Of a stretch of 64,000 nt of DNA, positions 1 through 8,727 are shown piece by piece. The position numbers were made by a program, and so were the translations under genes. Within the stretch, counting starts at the first letter, position 1; each line of letters opens with the position of its first letter. The notes beneath the pieces were generated by a model. The model saw nothing but the letters and a program-made list of their open reading frames with translations. It searched no databases and was not told the origin of the DNA. Origin of the DNA: an uncultured Lachnospiraceae bacterium (GTDB lineage: Bacteria > Bacillota > Clostridia > Lachnospirales > Lachnospiraceae); assembly GCA_947650155.1 (NCBI GenBank), contig CANSUS010000013.1, forward strand, positions 1 through 64,000, given 5' to 3'.

Positions 1-555
1 GAAGAGATGCTCCGTAAGATCAAAGAAAACAGTGAATCAAAAAAATATGAGATTGGGGAAGAGGAAGCGGCAGAAATTTCTAAAGTTGTTGCACTTGCAG
101 CGATTAAATATGGAGATTTGTCCAATCAGGCTTCAAAGGATTATATTTTTGATATAGACAGGTTTACTTCTTTTGAAGGTGACACAGGGCCATATATTTT
201 ATACACGATAGTCAGGATCAAATCTATTTTGGCCAAGTATATGGAACAGGGCGGCGATCTTAAGAATGCGTCACTTCAGAATGCAGTCAGTGAATCGGAA
301 AAGGCATTAATGCTGGAACTGACAAAATTTAATGCTGCAATGCAGGGGGCAGCCGAAGAGCTTGCGCCGCATAAGGTATGTGCATATATTTATGAAACAG
401 CCAATGCATTTAATCGATTCTATCATGAGACTAAGATTCTTTCGGAGGAAGATTCACATAAAAAAGCGGGATGGATTGCACTGCTTGTTTTGGCGAGAGA
501 TATTTTAGAAACCTGTATTGAGTTATTGGGGTTTTCGGCACCGGAAAGAATGTAA
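1..555 (+). CDS. argS: Arginyl-tRNA synthetase, C-terminal part (5' end outside window)
   Basis: This is the tail of the cytosolic enzyme that charges tRNA-Arg. The open frame runs in from the window edge and ends at TAA 553-555, so only about 184 C-terminal residues are visible. They match the end of the catalytic domain (GDLSNQ, then the GDTGPYILYT helix) and the all-helical DALR anticodon-binding domain, with the ELAPHKVCAYIYETANAFN helix and a LGFSAPERM end typical of bacterial ArgRS. The HIGH and KMSKS sites lie upstream, out of view. A chemoreceptor gene follows after 39 bases with its own ribosome-binding site. Identification is confident. Whether the full gene is intact cannot be judged. 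Confidence 0.93.
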   Translation, partial: EEMLRKIKENSESKKYEIGEEEAAEISKVVALAAIKYGDLSNQASKDYIFDIDRFTSFEGDTGPYILYTIVRIKSILAKYMEQGGDLKNASLQNAVSESEKALMLELTKFNAAMQGAAEELAPHKVCAYIYETANAFNRFYHETKILSEEDSHKKAGWIALLVLARDILETCIELLGFSAPERM

Positions 556-594
556 CAAAGTACAAAGAAAATGATTAAGAGGGAGTAAAGTACA

Positions 595-2307
595 ATGAAG
601 AATGGCGTAAAAGTTAATTTTGTCATGCGAATGATAGGTATGGGAGGCGTTCCGCTTCTGGCCGGAATGCTGGTATTGCTCATCATATCAATTTCAACAT
701 TAGAGCATTCGCTTGAAACAGAAAGTGAAAATGGTCTGGCAAAGACAGCTACAATGTTGGAAAGCTTTTTGGAATACGCTTACAGTGGTGATTTTTCATT
801 GAGCGAAACGGGAGCGCTTCAAAAAGGACGGCTCGATATGACGTTCCTTTTGGAGTCATTGGACAGGGTAAAAGCAGAAGAAAATGTTGAACTTACCATA
901 TTTTTTGGTGATACCCGTGTCATGACAACACTGAAGGATGACAGTGGAAACAGAGTAGTAGGTACGAAGGCAAGTGAAAAGGTAGCAAATACGGTTCTGA
1001 AGGGTTCTACCTACTTTGATACCAATCTTTCTATCAACGGAAAAAATTATTATGCATATTATTTACCGCTTAATAATCCGGATGGAAGTGTCTGCGGTAT
1101 GGTATTTGTAGGTGCACCGAGCGCAAGTGTGGAAGGGATGATCCAGTCCAACCTGTCTGTTGTTGTAATTGTTGCAATTGTCATGCTTGTTCTGGCACTT
1201 GCGATCATTATTTTCTTTGCGACCGGTATGGCAAGAGCTGTCAAGAGTGCAACGATGGCTATTACAGAGATGACAAATGGAAATCTTGTAGTAGCATTTG
1301 ATAAAAAAGCATGTAACCGTTCAGATGAGATCGGTGAGATTGTTAGAAGTGCAGAACATCTGTGCAGAACGCTGCGTCAGATGCTGGAAGAGATTATTGG
1401 GGAAGTTGCCAGCGTAAATCAGTATGCAGGCAGTATGAATGATATGTCTGTACAAAGCTGTCAGTCTACAGGGGAAGTAAGCCTTGCGATTGAAGATGTG
1501 GCAAAGGGTGCAAATTCACAGGCAGAAGAAACTGAGGCAGCAGCAAGACATATAGAAGATGTAGAACATATGATCGACGGTATCGTGGAAAACATCGGAG
1601 AACTTACCAGACAGGCAGAAGACATGGGACGTTCCGGTGAAGAAGCGACTAAGACGCTGAATGAATTGTCAAAGGCAAGTCAGGATACAGGCGAAGCAGT
1701 GAAGAGAATTACAAAACAGACGGAAGAGACGAATGAGTCTGTAAAAGCAATCAGTCAGGCGGCAGAGGTGATTACTTCTATTGCAGAAGAGACAAATCTT
1801 CTGGCATTGAATGCATCTATTGAAGCTGCGCGGGCAGGCGAACACGGAAGAGGATTCGCAGTAGTAGCAGACTCCATTCAGAAGCTTGCAGAACAGTCCA
1901 ATGGATCTGCAAGAGAAATTATGGAAATTATCAGTACTTTGATTCAGGAGTCCGAAAAGACGGTAGAAACCATGAAGGAAGTTAACGTTATCATGGCGGA
2001 GCAGGATGAAAGAACATTAGAAACACGTGATACTATAGGCAGAGTTGTAGATGGTATTAATTCTTCTTTACAGGAGATTAATAAAATTAATACAAGAGCG
2101 GATAATATTAAATCTGCAAGCACAGAAATTTCAGGAGGAATTCAGAGCCTTTCTGCTATTTCACAGGAAAATGCGGCAGCGACGGAAGAGACCAATGCGT
2201 CTGTTCAGGAATTGAATGCAATGATGGAAGAATTAGCGCAGGAAGCAACAGAACTCCATACTGTTGCAGACAAAGTAAGAGAACTTGTATCACAGTTTAA
2301 GATTTGA
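595..2307 (+). CDS. Methyl-accepting chemotaxis protein
   Basis: A 570-residue transmembrane chemoreceptor expected to feed the CheA/CheW pathway. Layout: TM1 about residues 14-35, an extracellular sensor of about 150 residues whose end ([22 protein letters not shown]) looks like a single Cache domain, TM2 about 188-210, a HAMP segment to about 265, then a long helical signalling domain. The hairpin tip is clear at [19 protein letters not shown] followed by [18 protein letters not shown]. The C-terminus [10 protein letters not shown] has no NWETF-like CheR tether. The ligand is unknown. A GGGAG ribosome-binding site lies 9 bases before ATG 595. The gene ends in a strong terminator, so it is probably its own unit. 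It implies a motile organism. Confidence 0.93.
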   Translation: MKNGVKVNFVMRMIGMGGVPLLAGMLVLLIISISTLEHSLETESENGLAKTATMLESFLEYAYSGDFSLSETGALQKGRLDMTFLLESLDRVKAEENVELTIFFGDTRVMTTLKDDSGNRVVGTKASEKVANTVLKGSTYFDTNLSINGKNYYAYYLPLNNPDGSVCGMVFVGAPSASVEGMIQSNLSVVVIVAIVMLVLALAIIIFFATGMARAVKSATMAITEMTNGNLVVAFDKKACNRSDEIGEIVRSAEHLCRTLRQMLEEIIGEVASVNQYAGSMNDMSVQSCQSTGEVSLAIEDVAKGANSQAEETEAAARHIEDVEHMIDGIVENIGELTRQAEDMGRSGEEATKTLNELSKASQDTGEAVKRITKQTEETNESVKAISQAAEVITSIAEETNLLALNASIEAARAGEHGRGFAVVADSIQKLAEQSNGSAREIMEIISTLIQESEKTVETMKEVNVIMAEQDERTLETRDTIGRVVDGINSSLQEINKINTRADNIKSASTEISGGIQSLSAISQENAAATEETNASVQELNAMMEELAQEATELHTVADKVRELVSQFKI

Positions 2308-2331
2308 TCGGAAAATATTTTTTTATATCAA

Positions 2332-2376
2332 AGATTCTGGATATCGGTATGAGCCGGTACCCGGAATCTTTTTTTT
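2332..2376 (+). terminator. Rho-independent terminator after the chemoreceptor
   Basis: A nine-pair stem AGATTCTGG / CCGGAATCT (one G-U) is continued by a second stem TATCGG / CCGGTA around a 6-base loop, with an A/C mismatch between them. A run of eight T's follows. It lies 25 bases past the stop codon. Confidence 0.88.
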
Positions 2377-2506
2377 GTGATGCCAAAGATAAATTACACA
2401 GATTTTACACAATTTGAACACAGACTCTACCAAAATAAACCATAGAATGGTCACAGCATGAGAATATAATTACAAAATAAACAGAGAAAAGAAAGGAGGG
2501 GAACAG

Positions 2507-3175
2507 GTGAGGCATGAAATAAAATACAGAATTTCTTATGAAGATTTTATGATTATGAAAAGCAGAATCGAAAAAATAGCTGAATATGACCGACATACAG
2601 ATGAAAAAGGCATTTATACAATACATAGTTTGTATTTTGATAATATTGCGGATAAAGTGCTGCGTGAAAAACTGGATGGTATCGGTCAGCGTGAGAAATT
2701 TCGTATTCGGTACTATAATGAGGATACTTCTTATATCAGGTTGGAAAAGAAAAGTAAAATATATAATCTTTGTGAGAAACAATCGGCTGCACTTAAAAAA
2801 GAAGAAGCGGAGAAAATCTGCGAAGGCGACATTGCGTTTTTGCTACGGTCCGGCCAGCCGCTATTACAGGAATTATATGCCAAAATGAAATATCAGCTTT
2901 TGCGACCCCGCTGTATTGTAGAATATGACAGAACGCCTTATGTATATAAAGCGGGGAATGTCCGGGTGACATTTGACCGGAATATAAGAACCGGTCTGTA
3001 TCATAACCGGTTGTTTGACAGAGATATTGCTACGGTTCCGGCAGAAGACGGAACGATTATTTTAGAAATAAAATATGACGCTTTTATACCTGAGGTTATA
3101 GATAAAATGCTCAGAGTATCAGACAGAAGAGCCGCTGCATTTGGTAAATATGCGGTATGCCGGAGATACGGCTGA
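2507..3175 (+). CDS. VTC-domain (polyphosphate-polymerase-like, TTM fold) protein
   Basis: A 222-residue soluble protein of the VTC family, the triphosphate-tunnel fold found in the catalytic core of the yeast vacuolar polyphosphate polymerase Vtc4. Tunnel-type residues can be followed along the chain: RHEIKYRI at the start, SLYFDN, KFRIRYYN, LEKKSK, PRCIVEYDRTPYV, RVTFDRNIRTG and ILEIKYDAFIPEV at the end. It starts with GTG 2507 behind AAAGGAGGGG. A TATAAT at 2465-2470 may be a -10, but no good -35 goes with it. It opens a tight cassette with a DUF4956 membrane protein (16 bases to that frame's first ATG) and a CotH-type kinase. Polyphosphate synthesis is the family's best-known reaction. 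Its activity here is inference. Confidence 0.85.
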   Translation: MRHEIKYRISYEDFMIMKSRIEKIAEYDRHTDEKGIYTIHSLYFDNIADKVLREKLDGIGQREKFRIRYYNEDTSYIRLEKKSKIYNLCEKQSAALKKEEAEKICEGDIAFLLRSGQPLLQELYAKMKYQLLRPRCIVEYDRTPYVYKAGNVRVTFDRNIRTGLYHNRLFDRDIATVPAEDGTIILEIKYDAFIPEVIDKMLRVSDRRAAAFGKYAVCRRYG

Positions 3176-3211
3176 AAGCGGATCAAAAAAATGAAGACAG
3201 GAGAAAAAAGA

Positions 3212-3880
3212 ATGACTTTTCAGGATATTTTTAAATCATCCTTTTTGGAAAAAGCAGAAAGTTTTTCTGCTTTGGATTTTATGATTGCAATGGGATTTGC
3301 ATTTGTAATCGGATTATTTATTTTTTTAGTATATAAAAGGACTTTTAACGGCGTTATGTATTCGGCCGGATTTGGGGTATCTTTAATTGCCCTTACGCTT
3401 ATTACGACGCTTGTGATTCTGGCGGTTACATCCAATATAGTGCTTTCGCTTGGAATGGTCGGCGCGCTATCTATTGTACGTTTTCGTACAGCGATCAAAG
3501 AGCCGTTGGATATTGCCTATTTATTCTGGGCGATTGCGTCCGGTATTGTGCTGGGCGCCGGATTATTGCCGCTTGCAGTGTTGGGATCTTTGTTTATCGG
3601 TGTCGTTCTTTTCATATTTGTAAACAGGCGTCCGACCGACCACCCTTATATTATGATTGTATCCTGTAACGGAAAATCAGAAAATGCAGTCCTGAGTACT
3701 CTGAAAGGGAATGTGAAGAAACAGGTATTAAAGTCAAAAACAGTGTCCGCAGAAGGAATGGAGATGACAATGGAGGTACGTCTGAAAGGCGGCGATACCG
3801 GCTTTGTTAACGAGATTGCAGATTTAGCAGGAGTAAAGAGTGCAGTTCTTGTAAGTTACAATGGGGATTATATGTCGTAG
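3212..3880 (+). CDS. DUF4956 family membrane protein
   Basis: A 222-residue integral membrane protein with about four hydrophobic segments in its first 140 residues. The family signature GALSIVRFRTAIKEP sits between two of them. A soluble C-terminal domain of about 80 residues follows. An ATG at 3191 is in frame, but the AGGAGA at 3199-3204 places the likely start at 3212 (MTFQDIFK). Function is unknown. The family is repeatedly seen between VTC-domain and CotH genes, and the same order holds here, with the CotH start only 13 bases downstream. It could be a membrane partner or channel for the product of the VTC protein, which is inference. Confidence 0.82.
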   Translation: MTFQDIFKSSFLEKAESFSALDFMIAMGFAFVIGLFIFLVYKRTFNGVMYSAGFGVSLIALTLITTLVILAVTSNIVLSLGMVGALSIVRFRTAIKEPLDIAYLFWAIASGIVLGAGLLPLAVLGSLFIGVVLFIFVNRRPTDHPYIMIVSCNGKSENAVLSTLKGNVKKQVLKSKTVSAEGMEMTMEVRLKGGDTGFVNEIADLAGVKSAVLVSYNGDYMS

Positions 3881-3893
3881 GAACAGGAGAACG

Positions 3894-5534
3894 ATGAGTA
3901 CAAATAAATATATCAATATTTTTATAACGGTTATGATGACCTTTGCAGTTTTGTTTTGTCTGGTTCTTGTGTTCTTTTCGGCAAATGGAGAAACAGAGGT
4001 GGTTTCGGCGTCTGTTTCGGAGTTCGGTTATAAGAATCTATTGGATCGGTATCATGTTATGGAAGTCGATATTTGTATGGACGAGAGGGAATTTGCCGAT
4101 ATACTGGAAAATCCCACTGAGGAAGAATATAAACAGTGTGATATTACGGTGGATGGAAAAACTTATACAAATGTTGCAATCAGAACGAAAGGAAATACCA
4201 GCTTGTCGCAGGTAGCGTCTTCTGATTCCGACAGATACAGTTTTAAAGTAGAATTTGATCATTATGTTAAGGGACAGACTTTAGAAGGGCTGGATAAGCT
4301 GGTACTGAATAATATTTTTTGTGATGCCACTTATGTGAAGGAATATGTGGCATATGATATTTTTCAATATCTGGGCGTGGCATGTCCTTGTTACAGCTTT
4401 GCCCATATTACAATAAACGGGGAAGAGTGGGGATTATATCTTGCATTGGAGGCGTTAGAGGATTCTTTTGTTGAAAGAGTTTATGGAACGAAGGAGGGCG
4501 AACTCTATAAACCCGAAAGCGTGCAAAACAGGGGCGGACAGATGGATGAAATGCCTCCAATGGGCGGCGAAATCCCTGAAATTGACGAGGCGCCGTCTTG
4601 GATGAATGACGAGGCGCCGCAAAAAAAAGAGGATATGCAGCATGCAGAAGGCAGGGAAATGCCGGAAGGCGGGATGCCTTTGGATCGTGAAATGCCGGAA
4701 GACGGGATGTTACAGGATCATGAAATGCCTCCGAAAGAAAGAATGCAGCCGGGAGGCGGAAGACTTCAGATTGATGGTTTCACACAGTCAGACGGAGGTT
4801 CCGGCCTCAGCTACATTGACGATGAGATAGACAGCTACCAGGATATTTTTGAAAACGCAGTTTTTTCTCCGACTGATGAAGATAAGGAACGTGTGATCGA
4901 GGCGCTTGAGAATTTGTCGGAAGGAAGGGAACTGGAAAGATATCTTGATGTGGATGCCTGTATCCGGTATTTTGCAGCGCAGACATTTATTGTAAATATG
5001 GACAGTTATTACAGCGAACTGAAACATAACTATTATTTGTATGAGGAAAATGGACAGCTTACTATACTACCCTGGGATTTAAATCTTGCATTTGGCGGTT
5101 TTCAGGCGTCGGATGCGACTGAAGCGGTAAATGGAGCCATAGATACGCCCATGAACGGAAGGGAAGAGGAAAGACCCTTGTTCAGTAAAATCATGGAAGT
5201 AGAGGAATATAAAGAGTTATATCACCAGTATTTGAAAGAAATAGTAGACGGATATACAGGGAGCGGACGCTTTGCCCGGACTCTGCATACGATTACGGCT
5301 TTGATCGACGATGACGTGAAAAAAGACGCAACCGCGTTTTACAGCTATGAAGAATATCTGACGGCAATAGCGAATCTGGAGGAGTTTGTTCTTTTACGGG
5401 CCGAAAGCGTAGAAGCGCAGCTAAATGGTCTGATTTCCCCGGTCAACTCGGAGAGAAAGAACACGTCGGCTCTGATCGATGCGTCGATGGTAGATCTGAA
5501 GGCAATGGGCGTACAGGGAAATTCAATGCATTGA
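3894..5534 (+). CDS. CotH kinase family protein, secreted or membrane-anchored
   Basis: A 546-residue protein with one N-terminal hydrophobic segment (about residues 8-27) that should place the rest outside the membrane. The body is a CotH protein-kinase fold: GNTSLSQVASS.. then FKVEFDHYVKGQ, LDKLVLNNIFCD, a GEEWGLYLALEALEDSFVER block, and ILPWDLNLAFGGF as the metal-binding DxN-like site. Between the two lobes lies a Met/Glu/Pro-rich stretch of roughly 85 residues with repeats such as EMPPMGGEIPE and REMPEGGMP. The AGGAGA at 3883-3888 favours ATG 3894 over the upstream ATG 3861, which overlaps the previous gene. CotH in Bacillus phosphorylates spore-coat proteins. A spore role here is possible given sigG next door, but is not shown. 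Last gene of its cassette. Confidence 0.85.
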   Translation: MSTNKYINIFITVMMTFAVLFCLVLVFFSANGETEVVSASVSEFGYKNLLDRYHVMEVDICMDEREFADILENPTEEEYKQCDITVDGKTYTNVAIRTKGNTSLSQVASSDSDRYSFKVEFDHYVKGQTLEGLDKLVLNNIFCDATYVKEYVAYDIFQYLGVACPCYSFAHITINGEEWGLYLALEALEDSFVERVYGTKEGELYKPESVQNRGGQMDEMPPMGGEIPEIDEAPSWMNDEAPQKKEDMQHAEGREMPEGGMPLDREMPEDGMLQDHEMPPKERMQPGGGRLQIDGFTQSDGGSGLSYIDDEIDSYQDIFENAVFSPTDEDKERVIEALENLSEGRELERYLDVDACIRYFAAQTFIVNMDSYYSELKHNYYLYEENGQLTILPWDLNLAFGGFQASDATEAVNGAIDTPMNGREEERPLFSKIMEVEEYKELYHQYLKEIVDGYTGSGRFARTLHTITALIDDDVKKDATAFYSYEEYLTAIANLEEFVLLRAESVEAQLNGLISPVNSERKNTSALIDASMVDLKAMGVQGNSMH

Positions 5535-5546
5535 ATTTCCCTGTTT
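5513..5546 (+). terminator. 32-bp perfect inverted repeat overlapping the cotH stop; terminator
   Basis: ACAGGGAAATTCAATG at 5513-5528 is followed at once by its exact reverse complement at 5529-5544, then TTATTTTCTTT. The repeat contains the last codons and stop of the CotH gene. It lies 10 bases from the end of the converging sigG. The T-rich tail suits termination of + strand transcripts. There is no T tail on the other side. Confidence 0.8.
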
Positions 5547-5553
5547 ATTTTCT

Positions 5554-6333
5554 TTAAGCGCTCAGGTATGTTTTCATCACTTTCAATGCATTTTTTTCCA
5601 GTCTGGATACCTGTGCCTGTGAAATGCCGATCATTTCGGCCACTTCCATTTGGGTTTTTCCTTCAAAAAAGCGCAGTGTAATGATTTCGTATTCGCGTTC
5701 ATTCAGTTTTTTCATGGCTTCACTTAAAGAAATATGTTCCACCCAGGTTTCTTCTTTATTTTTTTTATCGCTGATCTGATCCATGACATACAGGGTATCC
5801 CCGCCATCGGTAAAGATTGGTTCGTATAGACTGCAGGGGCTTTGGATCGCATCCAGAGCATAAACGATATCCTCTTTTGGAATACCGATTTCGGCAGCAA
5901 TCTCTGTTACGGTCGGTTCTTTCAAATTTCGCTTTGTCATGGCCTCTTTTGTATAAATCGCTTTATAAGCGGTATCTTTCAGGGAACGGCTTACCCGGAT
6001 ACTGTTATTGTCACGTAGAAAGCGCCGTATTTCACCTATAATCATAGGGACGGCATAGGTACTGAATTTTACATTTAAGGAAGAATCAAAATTATCAATT
6101 GCTTTGATCAGACCGATACAGCCGATCTGAAAAAGATCATCCACATTTTCATTGCTGGAAGAAAAACGTTTGATTACGCTTAGGACAAGGCGTAAATTAC
6201 CTTCAATATATTCCTGTCTGGCCTCCATATCGCCATTTTCGATACGTACAAAAAGAGCGTCTTTTTGCGCCTGCTTTAAAAGAGGGAGTTTTGATGTATT
6301 TACTCCGCAAATTTCAACTTTACCCTGTGCCAT
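5554..6333 (-). CDS. sigG: RNA polymerase sporulation sigma factor SigG
   Basis: Sigma-G directs late gene expression in the engulfed forespore. The 259-residue product carries the family's N-terminal signature (KVEICGVNTSKLPLL), region 2 with VDDLFQIGCIGLIKAIDNF and FSTYAVPMIIGEIRRFLRD, region 3, and a region 4 helix-turn-helix at TQMEVAEMIGISQAQVSRL. Length and start match known SigG (about 257-260). Two ATGs are available: AAGGAGG abuts the one at 6339 but stands 6 bases from the one at 6333, so 6333 is chosen. It is transcribed against the CotH cassette and divergently from the YmxH-like gene. The usual spoIIGA-sigE neighbours are not in view. Very confident. Confidence 0.96.
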   Translation of the reverse strand: MAQGKVEICGVNTSKLPLLKQAQKDALFVRIENGDMEARQEYIEGNLRLVLSVIKRFSSSNENVDDLFQIGCIGLIKAIDNFDSSLNVKFSTYAVPMIIGEIRRFLRDNNSIRVSRSLKDTAYKAIYTKEAMTKRNLKEPTVTEIAAEIGIPKEDIVYALDAIQSPCSLYEPIFTDGGDTLYVMDQISDKKNKEETWVEHISLSEAMKKLNEREYEIITLRFFEGKTQMEVAEMIGISQAQVSRLEKNALKVMKTYLSA

Positions 6334-6459
6334 CTTCATCCTCCTTATTTGGTTCGATATAATAAAATCATTTACAGATACAGAGAAAATTATTCATGAA
6401 TGAGACGCAAAAAAAGTGACAGCATATAATAGTGTAAAGAGGATTTTTTTGGGGGAAAT

Positions 6460-6696
6460 ATGCTTTTTTCGGAGTTTAAATGTAAAGAAGTCATTAATAT
6501 AAAAGACTGCAGGCGGCTTGGGAAAGTCTCAGATTTTGAATTTGACCAGTGCACGGGACAGATTAAGAAGATTATGATTCCGGCAAACTGCAATAAATGG
6601 TGTAATTTTTTCTCTGATGAACCGGATTATTGTATCTGTTATAACGAAATATGCCAGATAGGACCGGATATTATATTAGTTAACATAAAGATATAA
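6460..6696 (+). CDS. YlmC/YmxH family sporulation protein (PRC-barrel-like)
   Basis: A 78-residue protein, complete and of normal length for the YlmC/YmxH family. It opens with FSEFKCKEVINIKDCRRLGKV, continues with DFEFDQCTGQIKKIMIP (a PRC-barrel-like beta pattern) and ends IGPDIILVNIKI. Members are small, sporulation-associated and of unknown biochemical role. A GGGGGA ribosome-binding site precedes ATG 6460. Upstream, CATATAATA at 6423-6431 resembles the -10 of mother-cell sigma factors, but no convincing -35 accompanies it, so regulation is a guess. The pairing of this family with sigG and nrdR is common in Clostridia. Family call good, function unknown. Confidence 0.8.
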   Translation: MLFSEFKCKEVINIKDCRRLGKVSDFEFDQCTGQIKKIMIPANCNKWCNFFSDEPDYCICYNEICQIGPDIILVNIKI

Positions 6697-6725
6697 TTGA
6701 CAGAAAAAAACGGATATTTTATAAT
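6697..6725 (+). promoter_or_regulatory. Consensus SigA promoter for nrdR
   Basis: TTGACA (6697-6702), a 17-base spacer, and TATAAT (6720-6725): both hexamers are perfect. It begins right after the ymxH stop, about 100 bases before nrdR. Confidence 0.85.
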
Positions 6726-6828
6726 GGTTGGTAGCTATAGAAGGTGAAGAGGACGGGAAGTGTGATAGGAAAACAGGTTCACTTACCCTGATTTGTACGC
6801 GTGAAAAACACGCAGATGGGAGCAACAT

Positions 6829-7281
6829 ATGAAATGTCCGTTTTGTGGTCATGAAAATACGAGAGTCATTGATTCGAGACCAGCAGATGATAATAACTCT
6901 ATCCGTAGAAGGCGGGTGTGTGATGAGTGTGATAAGCGCTTTACTACTTATGAAAAGATTGAAACGATACCGCTTATTATCATCAAAAAAGATAATAACA
7001 GGGAGACTTATGACAGGACGAAAATCGAAGCCGGAGTATTGAGGGCATGTCACAAAAGACCAATCAGTGCGAACCAGATCAACCAGCTTATAGATGAAGT
7101 GGAAACGGAAGTTTTCAACAGGGAAGAAAAGGAAATTTCCAGTCAGGTCATTGGGGAACTTGTTATGAATAAACTGAAGGATCTGGAAGCGGTTGCATAT
7201 GTAAGATTTGCATCGGTTTATCGTGAATTTAAAGATATCAATACCTTTATGGATGAATTAAAAAGGGTGCTTGATAAGTAA
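6829..7281 (+). CDS. nrdR: Transcriptional repressor NrdR
   Basis: A 150-residue ATP/dATP-sensing repressor of ribonucleotide reductase genes. The N-terminal zinc ribbon has Cys 3, 6, 31 and 34 (CPFCGHENTRVIDSR .. CDECDKRF), followed by the ATP-cone domain from about residue 49 (IIIKKDNNRETYDRTKIEAG). Length is exactly that of the family. It has a consensus promoter 100 bases upstream and lies 12 bases before yqeG, so the shikimate genes downstream may be read from the same promoter. No nrd genes are in view, so its targets are elsewhere. Confidence 0.96.
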   Translation: MKCPFCGHENTRVIDSRPADDNNSIRRRRVCDECDKRFTTYEKIETIPLIIIKKDNNRETYDRTKIEAGVLRACHKRPISANQINQLIDEVETEVFNREEKEISSQVIGELVMNKLKDLEAVAYVRFASVYREFKDINTFMDELKRVLDK

Positions 7282-7293
7282 AGGACAGAGATT

Positions 7294-7818
7294 ATGTTTC
7301 AGAGTTTTTATCCCGATCAGTATTTGGATTCTGCTTATAGCATTGATTTTAAAAAAGAATATGACCGTGGAATACGGGGGGTTATTTTTGATGTTGATAA
7401 TACGCTCGTACCGCATGGGGAACCAGCGGATGAGCGTAGTATTGCGTTATTTAAAAATTTAAAGCAGCTTGGCATAGGGACGCTGCTTTTGTCGAACAAT
7501 AAAGAGGCAAGAGTAAAATCTTTCAGCGGGGAAGTGGGAAGCCTGTATATTTACAAAGCGGGCAAACCTTCTGTCCGCAGTTACAGAAAAGCAATGGACA
7601 TGCTGGGAACAGACAGGGAGACTACCTTATTTGTAGGGGATCAGCTGTTTACGGATGTCTGGGGAGCAAATCGTACCGGTATTCGTTCTTATTTGGTAAA
7701 ACCGATACATCCTAAGGAAGAAATACAGATTGTTCTTAAAAGGTATCTGGAAAAAATTGTGCTTTATTTTTATAAACGTTATGAAAAAAAGCGGACAGAG
7801 AAAACAGATGTAAAGTAA
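7294..7818 (+). CDS. yqeG: YqeG family HAD-IIIA phosphatase
   Basis: A 174-residue soluble HAD-superfamily phosphatase. The nucleophile motif is FDVDNTLV with Asp 33 and Asp 35. The Ser/Thr motif lies in LLLSNN, the Lys is in YKAGKPS, and the acidic motif is VGDQLFTDVWGANR. The length and the GVIFDVDNTLVPHG start are those of the YqeG family, which in Bacillus sits with aroE and the ribosome-assembly GTPase YqeH. Here it likewise precedes aroE by 12 bases. The substrate is not established (a phosphatidylglycerophosphate phosphatase role has been proposed for relatives). Family call confident. Confidence 0.9.
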   Translation: MFQSFYPDQYLDSAYSIDFKKEYDRGIRGVIFDVDNTLVPHGEPADERSIALFKNLKQLGIGTLLLSNNKEARVKSFSGEVGSLYIYKAGKPSVRSYRKAMDMLGTDRETTLFVGDQLFTDVWGANRTGIRSYLVKPIHPKEEIQIVLKRYLEKIVLYFYKRYEKKRTEKTDVK

Positions 7819-7830
7819 AGGATTAAAGTG

Positions 7831-8712
7831 ATGGAAAAATATAAAAATCATACAGACGGCAGGACACAGGTATGCGGGCTGATTGGAAATCCGGTTGCCC
7901 ATACGCTTTCCCCGGTCATACATAACAATCTGGCAGAGATGTTCGGGCATAATCTGATTTATGTTCCTTTTCCGGTGGAAGAGGATCTTGAAAAGGCAGT
8001 GGAAGGTGCATATGCACTTCATATTTTAGGATTGAACATAACCGTGCCTTACAAAACAAAGGTGATGAAGTATCTGGCTGATACCGAAGAAATGGCGGAA
8101 AAAATCGGAGCTGTGAATACGTTAGTGCGTGTGGAAGGCGGATATAAGGGATATAACACGGATATGCCGGGACTTTACCGCGCCATGAAAGACGATGGAA
8201 TCGAGCTTACAGATGAATATGTGCTTATTATTGGCGCAGGCGGAGTGGCAAGGGCAGTTGCCGTACTGGCGGCAGAAAAAGCGGCAAAAAAAATCTGTAT
8301 ATTGAACAGAACAATAGAAAGAGCGGAGTGTATTGTATCGGAAATAAAAGAGATGATTCCACAGGCTGATATAGAGGCGCTTGATCTGTCTTCTTACAAG
8401 AAACTGGAGGGTGATAACTGGATTGCAATACAGGCAACCAGTGTCGGCATGTTTCCCCGAAATGAAGACGTAGTGATAGAAGAAGCAGCGTTTTATAAGA
8501 AACTAAAGGCAGGTTATGATCTGATTTTTAATCCCTGTGAAACGAAATTTATGAAACTGGCAAAGGAAGCAGGAAAACCGGCTTATAATGGACTGAAGAT
8601 GCTTTTATATCAGGGGATCATTGCATATGAACTCTGGAATGATACTGTAGTGACAAAAGAGCAGGCTGAAACGGTATTTGAGGCAATGAAGGATGAAATG
8701 AAAGGAAGATAA
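7831..8712 (+). CDS. aroE: Shikimate dehydrogenase
   Basis: The NADPH-dependent enzyme reducing 3-dehydroshikimate to shikimate. The 293-residue protein has the substrate-binding start (GNPVAHTLSPVIHNN), the catalytic Lys in NITVPYKTKVM, the Asn/Asp pair (GAVNTL and GYNTDMPG), and the Rossmann motif IIGAGGVARAVAVLAA with NRT following. ATG 7831 is preferred to the GTG at 7828 because AGGA sits 7 bases upstream of it. It is followed 15 bases later by the fused shikimate kinase/dehydroquinase, so three consecutive shikimate-pathway activities are co-transcribed. Confidence 0.94.
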   Translation: MEKYKNHTDGRTQVCGLIGNPVAHTLSPVIHNNLAEMFGHNLIYVPFPVEEDLEKAVEGAYALHILGLNITVPYKTKVMKYLADTEEMAEKIGAVNTLVRVEGGYKGYNTDMPGLYRAMKDDGIELTDEYVLIIGAGGVARAVAVLAAEKAAKKICILNRTIERAECIVSEIKEMIPQADIEALDLSSYKKLEGDNWIAIQATSVGMFPRNEDVVIEEAAFYKKLKAGYDLIFNPCETKFMKLAKEAGKPAYNGLKMLLYQGIIAYELWNDTVVTKEQAETVFEAMKDEMKGR

Positions 8713-8727
8713 CAGGCGGCAGATAAA

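Noticed and set aside
4095..4102. GCCGATAT, a sigma-28 -10 match, on the + strand
   Set aside because: It is inside the CotH coding sequence, in ordinary codons, with no TAAA-like -35 at the right distance and no gene start after it.
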